Positions 39,786-48,100 of a stretch of DNA of 56,212 bases are shown one piece after another (the first letter of the stretch is position 1; each line of letters opens with the position of its first letter). The notes under the pieces are model-generated. The model was not told the origin of the DNA. It was given only the letters and a program-made list of their open reading frames with translations, and did not search any database. The position numbers were made by a program, and so were the translations under genes. The stretch is from Planctomycetota bacterium (GTDB lineage: Bacteria > Planctomycetota > J058), in contig JAHBXY010000002.1 of assembly GCA_019636275.1 (NCBI GenBank), positions 1 to 56,212 on the forward strand. The letters are read 5' to 3'.

Positions 39786-41396
39786 CTAGTCCCCCTGCCG
39801 CTGGTGGCCGCGGTGCTCGTCCGGCGGCGGCGGTGGGCTCGTCGTCGTCGTCGCGGGCGGTGACGGCGGCAGCGGCTCGTGCGCCTCGTGTCCCGGCGGA
39901 GGGGCTGGCTCGGCGGGCGGGCCCGGGGCATGGCCGTCGTGCCCGCCGCTGGCCTCAGGGCCTTCGGTGCCCGGCGCGCCCTGTGCGCCCGGCGGAGCCA
40001 TGCCCGGCAAGCCGCCGTGCCCGGCGTGTCCCCCGCCGACGCCTCCCGCCGGGTAGAGCAGGCTGGGCTTGCCGCTGATCTGCGCCTGCGAGTCGAGCAG
40101 GAAGTTCCCGCGCGTGGCCACGCGCTGGCCCGCGGAGAGTCCGCCGAGGACGGGGTAGTGGTCTCCCGCGCGCGGGCCGAGGACCGGCTGGACGAGGCGA
40201 TACACGCCGGGCTCGTCCTCGACGTACACGACCTGCCGACGACCCGTGGTGAGCACCGCCTCCGCCGGGACCGAGAGCACGGGGCCCGGCTCCCCGCGCT
40301 CGCCCGGCACCCTGTCCAGCGCCATGCCGCAGATGCGGCAGGCGCCAGGGCCGTCCTGCACGACGAACGGGTGCATGGGGCAGGCGTACTTGCCCTCGAG
40401 CCCGGTCGGGCCCGGCGAGCCGTCCGGCTGCAGCGGCACGCGGAGCAGCGCCTCGACGAACATGCCGGGCTTGAAGTGGCCCTCCGGGTTCTCGAGCATC
40501 ACGCGCACGCGGACCGTGCGCGTCTCCTCGTTCAGGACCGGCTCGATGAAGCCGACCGCGCCCACGAACGTCCGTCCGGGCTGGCTCTCGAGGCTGAGCT
40601 CCACCGGCTGGCCGAAGCGCACCCAGGCCAGCTCGCGCTCGTAGACGTCGATCACGACCCACACGCGCCCGAGGTCCGCGATCGTGTAGAGCCTGTCCCC
40701 CGTCGCCACGTACTGACCCGCGCGGATGTCCTTCTCGATGATCGTTCCCGCCATCGGCGAGAAGACGGTCAGGTGCGTCAGCCGCTGGCCGGTGCGAGCG
40801 AGCTGCTCGATCTGCGCCTCGGTGATCCCCCACAGGAGCAGGCGCTCCCGCGTCGGTTGGGTCGGCGACGGCTCGCCAGGGCCGGGCGGCCGCTGGTGCT
40901 CGAGCTTCAGGTTGAGCAGGAGCTCCTGCTGCGTGGCCAGCAGGTCCGGGCTGTAGATCCACACCAGGTGATCGCCCTCGGCCACCACCGTGCCGGGGAA
41001 GTCGGCGAACACTCGGTCGACGCGTCCGTCGACGCGCGCCGTGATGTAGGTCACCACCGTCTCGTCGAGCTGCACCTTGCCGACGGTGCGCAGCTCCTTC
41101 CACAGCAGGCGCGACTCGACGGGCGCCGTCTCGACGACGGCGCCGACCGACTCGGTGACAGGCACCAGGTCCATACCGCAGATCGGGCATTGCCCGGGGT
41201 GATCCAGGCGGATCTGTGGGTGCATGGAGCAGGTCCACACCTGCGCCGCGGGCTGGCCAGACGCCGGTGCATCCGGTCGCGCGGGCGCGCCGAAGAGCAT
41301 GGGGAAGATCAGGCAGGCCCCGACGACCACGGCGAGGCCGACGAGCGGCAGGACCTTCTTCCTCCCCGCGAGCTTCTTCCTGATGAAGTCGATCAT
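39786..41396 (-). CDS. cusB: CusB-type periplasmic adaptor with two heavy-metal-binding domains
   Basis: This is a 536-aa adaptor with one N-terminal membrane anchor (VLPLVGLAVVVGACLIFPML). It carries two HMBD zinc-ribbon-like modules: WTCSMHPQIRLDHPGQCPIC (about 54-73) and YACPMHPFVVQDGPGACRIC (about 335-354). The HlyD core lies between them (GRVDRVFADFPGTVVAEGDHL; FSPMAGTIIEKDIRAGQYV). The C-terminus is Gly/His/Pro-rich (GGGHAGHGG, DEHRGHQRQ) and may bind metal. ATG 41396 follows GGGAGGGGAG and the cusC stop by one base. The metal-handling modules support Cu or Ag funnelling to CusA. Confidence 0.9.
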   Translation of the reverse strand: MIDFIRKKLAGRKKVLPLVGLAVVVGACLIFPMLFGAPARPDAPASGQPAAQVWTCSMHPQIRLDHPGQCPICGMDLVPVTESVGAVVETAPVESRLLWKELRTVGKVQLDETVVTYITARVDGRVDRVFADFPGTVVAEGDHLVWIYSPDLLATQQELLLNLKLEHQRPPGPGEPSPTQPTRERLLLWGITEAQIEQLARTGQRLTHLTVFSPMAGTIIEKDIRAGQYVATGDRLYTIADLGRVWVVIDVYERELAWVRFGQPVELSLESQPGRTFVGAVGFIEPVLNEETRTVRVRVMLENPEGHFKPGMFVEALLRVPLQPDGSPGPTGLEGKYACPMHPFVVQDGPGACRICGMALDRVPGERGEPGPVLSVPAEAVLTTGRRQVVYVEDEPGVYRLVQPVLGPRAGDHYPVLGGLSAGQRVATRGNFLLDSQAQISGKPSLLYPAGGVGGGHAGHGGLPGMAPPGAQGAPGTEGPEASGGHDGHAPGPPAEPAPPPGHEAHEPLPPSPPATTTTSPPPPPDEHRGHQRQGD

Positions 41397-41397
41397 G

Positions 41398-42759
41398 TCA
41401 GCGCTCCCCTCCCCCGCCAGGCAGGCCTGGCTCACCCACGGCGCGGCGCAGCTCCGCCTCGGCCGTGCTCCGCTCGGCGCGCGTGCGCTCGAGCTCGAGC
41501 TGCTGCATGAGGCGCATGCGCTGGGCGTCGATCAGGTCGAGGAAGTCGACCTGCCCGGCGGTGTAGGCCACCTCGGTCACCTGGACGTTCTGCTCGGCCC
41601 GCGGGAGCGCGTCGTCGCGCACGATGCGGTGCTGCTCGGTCGCGGCGGCGAGCCGCGAGACCGCCACGCGGACCTCGTCGAGCACGCGGTTTCGCGCCGA
41701 GCGCGTCTCGGCCTCGGCGCGACGGACGTTGGCCTCGGCCTCGCGGATCCCCGCCCGGATGCGGCCGATCCAGATCGGGAGCGAGATCCCGGCCGTGAGC
41801 TCGACCTCGTCCACGTCCATGCCGAAGTCGCGCACGTAGGCGCCGCCGAAGACGGCGTCAGGAACCCACTCGAGCTCGGACCGCAAGACCATCTCGCGCT
41901 CCGCCTCCCAGCGGGCGCGCGAGGCTTCGAGCTCCGGTCGTCGCTGGAACGCCTGCGCGAACAGGGTGGTCAGAGGCCCCGGCGGCGTAGGCTCCGGCAG
42001 TGTGCGAACGGGGCCGATCGGCGCATCGGGCGCTCGGTCAAGGAGCACGTTGAGCGCGCTCTGGGCGATCTCGGCGTCACGGGCGTATCCGACGCGCTCG
42101 GCGCGTAGCCCGTCCCGCTCGACCTGGGCGCGCAGCACGTCCGACTGGGTGGCCGTGCCCGCAGCGTACTTCGTCTGGGCGATCTCGATGAACCGCGCGA
42201 GCAGCTCGACGTTCTCGTCGAGCAGCTCCACCTGGCGCCGCGCGGCGAAGAGCATGGCCAGGCTCGACGCGGCCTGCTCGCGCAGCAGGTTCGCGCGCTC
42301 AGCCAGCTCCCAGCGCATGCCGCGCGCCTCGGCCAGGGCGACGCGACCCTCGGCCAGGAGCTTGCCCGGGAACGGGACCTCCTGCATGACCTCGGCCGTG
42401 TGCATCTTGAACATGGACGAGTAGCCATAGCGCACCGTCGGGTTCGGCAGCGCGGTGCGCTGCGGCGCGCGCTCGAGGAACGCCACCCAGCGCTCGAGCG
42501 CCGCCACGACGTCGGGATTGCGCCGCACGACCAGGTCGCTCACGCGCTCGAGCGTGAGCTCACCCTGGAGCTCCTCCTCGAGCGGCGGGTCGAGCGCCGC
42601 GGCGCCAGGCAGCGTGGCCGGGTCGAGCGCCTCTCGCGGCGCGCCCCACCCGAGCGCCTCGCGGAGCTCCGCGGCCTCGCGCTCCTGCGCGGAGTAGTCC
42701 GCTCCCGCGCAGCCCGCGAGGAGCACCAGCACGGGGACGAACGGCATGAACGGCCTCAC
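41398..42759 (-). CDS. cusC: CusC-type outer-membrane channel lipoprotein (TolC family)
   Basis: This is 453 aa from GTG 42759. The lipobox is VLVLLAGCAGAD. The two-fold TolC repeat is seen in TLERVSDLVVRRNPDVVAAL and in QAFQRRPELEASRARWEAE, with long helices between. It contains LLAEGRVALAEARGMRWELA, which in metal-efflux channels follows the first strands. It exports metal through the outer membrane with CusBA. Its start overlaps the stop of the CusA remnant (GTGA). Confidence 0.9.
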   Translation of the reverse strand: MRPFMPFVPVLVLLAGCAGADYSAQEREAAELREALGWGAPREALDPATLPGAAALDPPLEEELQGELTLERVSDLVVRRNPDVVAALERWVAFLERAPQRTALPNPTVRYGYSSMFKMHTAEVMQEVPFPGKLLAEGRVALAEARGMRWELAERANLLREQAASSLAMLFAARRQVELLDENVELLARFIEIAQTKYAAGTATQSDVLRAQVERDGLRAERVGYARDAEIAQSALNVLLDRAPDAPIGPVRTLPEPTPPGPLTTLFAQAFQRRPELEASRARWEAEREMVLRSELEWVPDAVFGGAYVRDFGMDVDEVELTAGISLPIWIGRIRAGIREAEANVRRAEAETRSARNRVLDEVRVAVSRLAAATEQHRIVRDDALPRAEQNVQVTEVAYTAGQVDFLDLIDAQRMRLMQQLELERTRAERSTAEAELRRAVGEPGLPGGGGER

Positions 42760-43012
42760 CGCGCCACCTCCTGTCGCGCAGCTTCGGGGTGCAGGCGCTC
42801 CCTACGGGCCTTGCGGTACCAAAGGAGGATCACCGGGATGAAGACGTCGATGACCTCGTCGGCGACGAGGATCCCGCCGAGGACCGGCGCGGCCATGGGG
42901 CGCATGATCTCGGCGCCCACGCCCTCGGAGAACAGCATGGGCACGAGGCCGAGGATCATGGTCCCCTCGTGACCTTGGCCCAGGTGCTGGAGATGGCGGA
43001 CTTGAAGTTCAT
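42756..43012 (-). pseudogene. Remnant: C-terminus of a second CusA after an internal deletion
   Basis: Positions about 42960 to 42756 encode MILGLVPMLFSEGVGAEIMR, then APVLGGILVADEVIDVFIPV and ILLWYRKARRERL. This matches the last two TM segments of CusA-like permeases and ends with a normal stop. Upstream, in another frame, an ATG at 43012 begins MNFKSAISSTWAKVTRG and ends after 18 codons. A deletion appears to have joined the start of one gene to the end of a cusA. The coupled GTGA to cusC suggests the original order was cusA followed by cusC. Confidence 0.65.
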
Positions 43013-43096
43013 GCGCGCTCCTCGACCCGCGCACCCGCGCGGCTCGGAACCGATTGATGGGGAGGTGGATGCGCGACCGACAGCCGAACGATCAGA

Positions 43097-43232
43097 CACA
43101 CGGCGATGTAGCCCGTAGGCATGCACGCAGAGCGAGCGTGACGTCCGTGGACATCCGGGGCACACGGCGGCGTGGCCCGTAGGCACGCACGCAGTCCGCG
43201 GGCGCACGGTGCGCCCGTAGGCACGCACGCAG
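43097..43232. repeat. Three direct repeats upstream of the cus remnant
   Basis: The 34-bp units at 43097-43130 and 43161-43194 agree at 30 positions. A third copy at 43213-43232 shares the 20-bp core GCCCGTAGGCACGCACGCAG. Copies 1 and 3 extend into AGCGAGCG. Starts of the core are 64 and 38 bases apart. The repeats lie between the Cys-rich gene and the remnant, where a metal-regulated promoter could be. No gene is supported in 43013-43318. Confidence 0.75.
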
Positions 43233-43318
43233 AGCGAGCGGTGACGGCGATCGGAAGCGGTGACGAGGAGCGACGACGCGACTATCGACTGCGCGTCAGG
43301 TCGGTCCTCGAGGCGCGT

Positions 43319-43831
43319 CTAGCAACGAATGACGTGGAGCTCGAGATGACGTCGAAGCTTGGAGCGATGAGGTCGCCACGCCGGCCAGGGTTCGTCCCCC
43401 GTCTCGCTCGAAGCGGGCGCAAGCCAGCCGCCGAAAGCGGCCGAACTGGCCAGGAGCGCGATGTCGGACGATCGGTCGAGACCGGTGGTCGGGCTGGCGC
43501 TCGTGGCCGACTCGGACGGAGAGTGATCGAGGGTCAGGACGGGGCAGCCGCAACCCGCGCCGCGGAGCTCCGGCCCGCTCGCAGGCGCTTCGTCTTCGCC
43601 GCCGCAGCAGCTCTCCGACACGGCGACCGGCGCCGGCGCGGACGTGGCGCAGCAACTGTCGGGGGGCGGGAGCGGGGCCACTGCGCTCTCGTGACACGAC
43701 GCCCCGGTCTCTGACTGCGCGCAGAAGACGCCGTGGACGCCCGAGTCGCACGAGCACAGGTCGATCGTCCCGCCGGCAAACGCCAGCAGGATCGCGAGCA
43801 CGAAGCACAGCGGTGTCGCGATCCGACCCAT
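43319..43831 (-). CDS. Exported Cys-rich protein, probable periplasmic metal binder
   Basis: This is 170 aa from ATG 43831. A signal peptide (PLCFVLAILLAFAGG) precedes cysteine pairs: CSCDSGVHGVFC, SCHES, DSCCATS, ESCCGGEDE and GCGCPVL. Mono- and double-Cys motifs spread through a Pro/Ala/Ser-rich, low-complexity chain suggest thiol binding of soft metals rather than a folded enzyme. It is the first gene on this strand upstream of the cus operon. No family is recognised. Confidence 0.6.
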   Translation of the reverse strand: MGRIATPLCFVLAILLAFAGGTIDLCSCDSGVHGVFCAQSETGASCHESAVAPLPPPDSCCATSAPAPVAVSESCCGGEDEAPASGPELRGAGCGCPVLTLDHSPSESATSASPTTGLDRSSDIALLASSAAFGGWLAPASSETGDEPWPAWRPHRSKLRRHLELHVIRC

Positions 43832-44183
43832 GGGCGACGATCCTACCCACCGTGCCGGATTAGCTCAACAACGAGTCCGGCACACGCCCCCAACGCGCAG
43901 GTCGCGCTGAACATTCCGCGGCATCCAGTCTTCCCAAGATTCGCCATGACTCTGCTGCGTGTAGGAGTTTGCGAGTCACGTTGGTTGTGGGTGCGAGGCA
44001 CCAAGTTCATCGACCATACCTTCTGGAAGGGCGCAGGACACTCCAGCTCGCCTGGGAGTTGATGTAGATCATGCGATGGGCGTCATCTGCACTCGCGGCG
44101 ATGGGGTTGCGGGCCTTCGCCGCCGTTGACGGGGCATCACGGACGAACAGATCGAGGAGATCGCCCGCAACGGCGCTCGGCGA
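43832..44183. other. Gene-poor stretch between two metal operons
   Basis: The region lies upstream of the Cys-rich gene and downstream of the TolC-like gene, so it should hold a terminator and a promoter. Short protein-like fragments occur (for example GITDEQIEEIARNG, about 44132-44173, plus strand) but with stops around them; they may be gene remains. The part 43890-44060 is less GC-rich than the flanks. No gene is supported. Confidence 0.5.
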
Positions 44184-45656
44184 TCAGTCACGGCGCTCCA
44201 TCCTCGGCAGGGTCGGGTCGAGCTGCACGTCGAGCTGACGCTGCAGGAGGTCGAAGTCGACGGCGCGGTCGGCCTGGATGTCGGCGTGGACGCGGCGGTG
44301 CCCTCGTCCGAGCCCGCCACCCCCGAGGAGGGCGCGCTCGAGGAGGACCTCGGAGGAGACCAGGTGCCACAGCGAGTGGACGTACTCGAGCCGGGTCTGC
44401 AGCCGCTCCTCCCGAGCTCGGACGACCCGGGGCCACGGGAGGCGGAAGATCGCCGCGTACTTCTTCGTGTACTCCACGGCGAGCTCGCGAAGGCGGTAGA
44501 GCTGGCTCTCGTAGAGGCGGACGTGGTGCCGCCTGAACGCGATCTCGGCCAGGAGGTGCCGCAGCTGACGCCGCACGTGCGCCTCGAGCGCTTGCAGATC
44601 CTTCTTGAACTGGCGCCGTCGGTACTCCATCCGGGCGATCTCGCCCTGGTTCTGATCGAAGATCGGCAGCTCCAGGCGCACCGCCGGGCCGACGAACTGA
44701 GGGCCGTTCACCTCGCCCTCGTGCGACACGCCCACCTGAACGAAGTCGAAGATCCGCGCCTGCTCCAGATCGACCGCCCGGTCGGCGCGCTCGACGTTGA
44801 AGCGCGCTGCGGCCAGGTCGAGCCGGTTCTCGAAGGCGTAGGCCACCGTCTCCTGGTAGTCCCAGGTGCGCAGCTCGTCGTCGGCCAGCTTCAGCTCGTC
44901 CGTCAGGCGCACGTCGGCCTGCTCGGGCGCGAGGTTGAGGACCTCGGCCAAGGCCGCCCGGGCCTGCAGGAGGTCCCGCTCGGCGCGGGCGAGCTGGATC
45001 TGGGCCTCGATCGCGCGCGCCTCGGCGTCGTACACCTGGTGATCGTCCGCGAGGCCCGAGTCGTAGCGGACTTTCTCACGCCCCGCGGCGTCCTGGAAGA
45101 TGTCCAGGCGCTCCGCCTCGATCCTGAGCAGCTCCTGTCGGAACAGGACGTCGTTGTAAGCGAGGACGGCGTCCGCGGCCGTGTCGATGATTTCCGCCTC
45201 GACCCGCAGAAGCGTGGCCGCGGCGGTCGCCTGCGCGAACTCGCGACGGATCGGAATGATCCAGGCGTCCGAGAGGAAGAACATGAGCATGCCCTCGAGG
45301 CCGGTGCGACCGCTGCTGACGGGGAACTCGGCCTCGTAGAACAGGTTCGGGTTGCTCAGCAGCGTGGCCTGGACGATCCGGGCCTTGGCGACGCCGACCT
45401 CCTCGAACGTCCCTTGCAGGCGTCGGTTGTTCAGCACGGCGAGCTGCGCCGACTCGCCGCGACCGAGGCCACCGGCGAGGAGTCCTCGAACGGCGCTGTC
45501 GATCACCGCCGCGTCCTCCTGGGTCTGCTCCCAGACCACAGCCTGGGAGGTCCGTTCCGCCACGACCTGCTGGACCTCCTCCCACTCGGGCTGAGGGTCG
45601 ACCGTGCAGGCGGCGAGGGCGACGGTGACGATGGTCAGGGTCCAGCGCCCGGTCAC
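44184..45656 (-). CDS. TolC-family outer-membrane efflux protein (metal locus)
   Basis: This is 490 aa from GTG 45656, overlapping the oxidase stop (GTGA). The leader ends in a lipobox-like TVALAACTV. TolC-like helices and repeats are clear: LLRVEAEIIDTAADAVLAYN, EARAIEAQIQLARAERDLL, and EVNGPQFVGPAVRLELPIFD, which resembles the second repeat of metal-locus channels. The C-terminal tail (LERALLGGGGLGRGHRRVHA) is low-complexity. It is cotranscribed with a multicopper oxidase, so a copper role is likely. There is no adaptor or pump in this operon. Confidence 0.88.
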   Translation of the reverse strand: MTGRWTLTIVTVALAACTVDPQPEWEEVQQVVAERTSQAVVWEQTQEDAAVIDSAVRGLLAGGLGRGESAQLAVLNNRRLQGTFEEVGVAKARIVQATLLSNPNLFYEAEFPVSSGRTGLEGMLMFFLSDAWIIPIRREFAQATAAATLLRVEAEIIDTAADAVLAYNDVLFRQELLRIEAERLDIFQDAAGREKVRYDSGLADDHQVYDAEARAIEAQIQLARAERDLLQARAALAEVLNLAPEQADVRLTDELKLADDELRTWDYQETVAYAFENRLDLAAARFNVERADRAVDLEQARIFDFVQVGVSHEGEVNGPQFVGPAVRLELPIFDQNQGEIARMEYRRRQFKKDLQALEAHVRRQLRHLLAEIAFRRHHVRLYESQLYRLRELAVEYTKKYAAIFRLPWPRVVRAREERLQTRLEYVHSLWHLVSSEVLLERALLGGGGLGRGHRRVHADIQADRAVDFDLLQRQLDVQLDPTLPRMERRD

Positions 45657-47017
45657 TTCCCGCCCTCCTGCTGCATGCGCTGCTTGAGCGCCTCGACCCG
45701 CGCCTGGTCGGGGTGTCGCCACGGCAACCCGTCCTCGCGCGGGAGCACGTGCAGGTAGGTGAACATGCCGCCGTGAGGCATGAGCCCGCGCGGCATGAAC
45801 GTCACGTCGTTGACGATGTGGTGAAGCTTGTGGCAGTGGAACCGCCAGATACCGGGGTTCCAGGCCACGAACTCGATGTCCTCGGTGCTCCCTGGCTCGA
45901 CGCTGACCGTGACGCGCGGCATCTGCGCCGACTCGGGCGTCGGGCCGCCGGTCGTGCCGACGATCCGGAACGTGTAGCCGTGGAGGTGGATCGGGTGGGA
46001 GGTCATGCTCAGGTTGCCCTGCCGGATGCGCACCCGGTCTCCCTGCCGCACGGTCATGACCTCGATGCTCGGGGCCACCTTGGCGTTGAACGTGATCCAG
46101 TTGAAGGGGCCGCCCCAGATGTCGGGGTGCGGGTTGTTGGGCCTGAGCCTCCACTCCTGGTGCAGGATGATGAAGTCCTTGTCGACCGTGCTCCTCGGCT
46201 CGAGCGGGTGGATGACCAGCATGCCGCCGAGGCCCATGAAGTCCTGCTTCACTACGTTGAAGCCGCTGTGATACAGCAGCGTGCCCGTCTGGTAGAAGGT
46301 GAACTCGTACTCGTGCGTCTCGCCCGGCATGACCGGCGGGTGCACCTCGGGCGACGGGCCGTCCTGGCTGTTCGGGATCTCGGCCCCGTGCCAGTGGATC
46401 GACGTGGGCTCGGGCAGCTCGTTCTTGAGCACGATCCGCACGCGGTCGCCCTGCGTCACCTCGATCGTGGGCCCCGGGACGGAGCCGTTGTAGCCCCAGG
46501 CCAGCATGTACCGCGGCACCTGGTCGTGCGTGATCCACTTGCCGGCCCCGCCGACGATGTTCCGCTCGATCTGCGGGAGCTTCAGGTGCGACGCGTCGCC
46601 GTCGGTCAGCTCTCGCCAGACGGGCTGGGCGATGAGGTGGAACACCTTCACGTCACCGTCTAGCTCGTACCCCAATGGGGGCACGTTGAGGGTGTGCACC
46701 CGGCCCATCTGCGCGCCCATGAGCGGCGGCGGCGGCGAGTAGATGCGGCCCGGCTCGTAGCGCGGGAAGGCGATCTCGCTGATCGGCATCTGCCGGAGCA
46801 ATTGCTGCTGTTCGATCGTCCGCCCGGCCATCTCCTCCGGCGCACCAGGGACGCGCCAGGCCGGGGGGGTGGCCAGCGGCGCGCCATCGACCCCCGGCGG
46901 TCGCATGAGCTCTTCCGGGAACTGCACCCCTTCCTGGGCGCGGGCGCGGCGCGCGCTGCCTCCGAGCAGCGACGCCCCGACGGCGCCGAACAGGAAACCT
47001 CGACGTGAGAGGGCCAT
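45653..47017 (-). CDS. Tat-exported multicopper oxidase
   Basis: This is 454 aa. A twin-arginine leader (MALSRRGFLFGAVGASLLG) is followed by cupredoxin domains. Copper motifs: TSIHWHGAEIPN (about 205), LLYHSGFN (about 245), HPIHLHGYTF (about 340) and WRFHCHKLHHIV (about 390). The second motif has HSG where most oxidases have HSH, so one type-3 ligand position is altered or shifted. The role is probably periplasmic oxidation of Cu(I) or another metal. ATG 47017 is chosen for the Tat leader; the frame is open farther upstream. It is divergent from the redoxin genes. Confidence 0.9.
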   Translation of the reverse strand: MALSRRGFLFGAVGASLLGGSARRARAQEGVQFPEELMRPPGVDGAPLATPPAWRVPGAPEEMAGRTIEQQQLLRQMPISEIAFPRYEPGRIYSPPPPLMGAQMGRVHTLNVPPLGYELDGDVKVFHLIAQPVWRELTDGDASHLKLPQIERNIVGGAGKWITHDQVPRYMLAWGYNGSVPGPTIEVTQGDRVRIVLKNELPEPTSIHWHGAEIPNSQDGPSPEVHPPVMPGETHEYEFTFYQTGTLLYHSGFNVVKQDFMGLGGMLVIHPLEPRSTVDKDFIILHQEWRLRPNNPHPDIWGGPFNWITFNAKVAPSIEVMTVRQGDRVRIRQGNLSMTSHPIHLHGYTFRIVGTTGGPTPESAQMPRVTVSVEPGSTEDIEFVAWNPGIWRFHCHKLHHIVNDVTFMPRGLMPHGGMFTYLHVLPREDGLPWRHPDQARVEALKQRMQQEGGK

Positions 47018-47263
47018 GGTTCCTCCGGGACGACGCGACCCAGGCCGCACGGAATGTGCCACCGCTGTCCCCGCGAAGGCCCCGGACCAGCCGGCGCTCT
47101 CCTTTCGAGTCGATGGGGAATCTCGAGGAGGCCGCGTCCTTCTCCTACCCGGCGCGGGTCGATGTTTGTGGAGAGTTACTGGCGGAGAGCTTCTCGGGAG
47201 CGGGGCGATCGTGGCGCGAGCGCTGGCCCACGCCTCGCGAGGGGGTGTCCGGAGGCTCCTCCC
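47018..47263. promoter_or_regulatory. Divergent intergenic region, oxidase/redoxin
   Basis: These 246 bases separate the leftward oxidase operon from the rightward redoxin pair, so promoters for both must be here. A GGAGG at about 47251 serves the redoxin ATG. I could not identify a definite -10/-35 pair or a metal-regulator palindrome. Confidence 0.45.
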
Positions 47264-48100
47264 ATGCAGACCCTCTTCACCCGAGCCGGACTGCCCCTCG
47301 TCGTCGTGTGGTCTCTCGCGCTCGCCGGCGCGCGCGGGCAGGAGCCGCCGCGACCGGGTCCCGAACCCGGGTCCGCACGCGACCCGCTCGGCGCGCATCG
47401 GCTCGCCGGTCAGCCCGGGGAGGTGATCCCGCGCTTCACGATGCGCGACCTCGACGGTAACGAGCGCACACTCGAGCAGCAGCTCCGGCGAGGCCGCGTC
47501 ATCGTGCTCGAGTGGATCGCCCCCACGACCGACGCCTGGCGGCAGCTTCATGAGCCTGGCGGCGCGCTGCGCGAGCTACGCGCCCGCCATGGTGACCAGG
47601 TCGCGTGGCTGGCGATCTGTCCGTTCAACGTCGAGGACCCCGGCGCCCGTGAGCCGGTGGCCCCGGGAGACCGGCCCCCGATCTCGGCGCCGGGGTCCGG
47701 GCAGCAGGAGTCGTTCTGGGGCGCGGACGACGGGCAGCGCCCGTCGTGGGACCGGGGCCGGGGCGGCCAGGGCGCGACCTGGCCCTGGTTCGAGCAGCCT
47801 CCGCCGGTGCGGTTCGAGGGGCCGACCGCGTCCATGACTCGCGAGGAGGTGCTCCCGGTGTGCCGCGAGGCGGCCGCCGTCCTCGGGCCCGACGTCCCCG
47901 TCCTCCTGGACGCGAGCGGTGCGTTCAGCGGCCGCATGGGCGTGGCGCGCTCACCGCACCTCGTCGTGGTCGGCCGCGACGGGCGCCTCGTACGGTCGAT
48001 CTCGCTCGCTCGCGCGGGCGAGCTGTCCGCCGTGCTGGAGCGGCTGACGGGCTCGCCCGATCGCGCGCCGGCTTCGACCCGCGAAGGAGGTTCACGGTGA
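47264..48100 (+). CDS. Exported redoxin-fold protein lacking CxxC (paralogue A)
   Basis: This is 278 aa with a signal peptide (LPLVVVWSLALAGARGQ). The thioredoxin-like core reads VIPRFTMRDLDGNERTLEQQ, RVIVLEWIAPTTDAWRQLH, VAWLAICPFN, VPVLLDASGAFSGRMGVARS and HLVVVGRDGRLV. This resembles redoxin-domain proteins in which the strand VLEW is followed by a catalytic Cys motif. Here PTTDAW replaces it. Remaining cysteines are in AICPFN and LPVCREA. A long Pro/Gly/Trp insert splits the domain. The stop overlaps paralogue B (GTGA). Confidence 0.75.
   Translation: MQTLFTRAGLPLVVVWSLALAGARGQEPPRPGPEPGSARDPLGAHRLAGQPGEVIPRFTMRDLDGNERTLEQQLRRGRVIVLEWIAPTTDAWRQLHEPGGALRELRARHGDQVAWLAICPFNVEDPGAREPVAPGDRPPISAPGSGQQESFWGADDGQRPSWDRGRGGQGATWPWFEQPPPVRFEGPTASMTREEVLPVCREAAAVLGPDVPVLLDASGAFSGRMGVARSPHLVVVGRDGRLVRSISLARAGELSAVLERLTGSPDRAPASTREGGSR

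Noticed and set aside
43097..43232. Possible CRISPR array from three direct repeats
   Set aside because: Only three copies, unequal spacing (64 and 38 bases), diverged units and no cas genes nearby.
44126..44183. Short coding-like fragment GITDEQIEEIARNG as a gene
   Set aside because: Too short, flanked by stops and without a start or recognised family; noted only as a possible relic.
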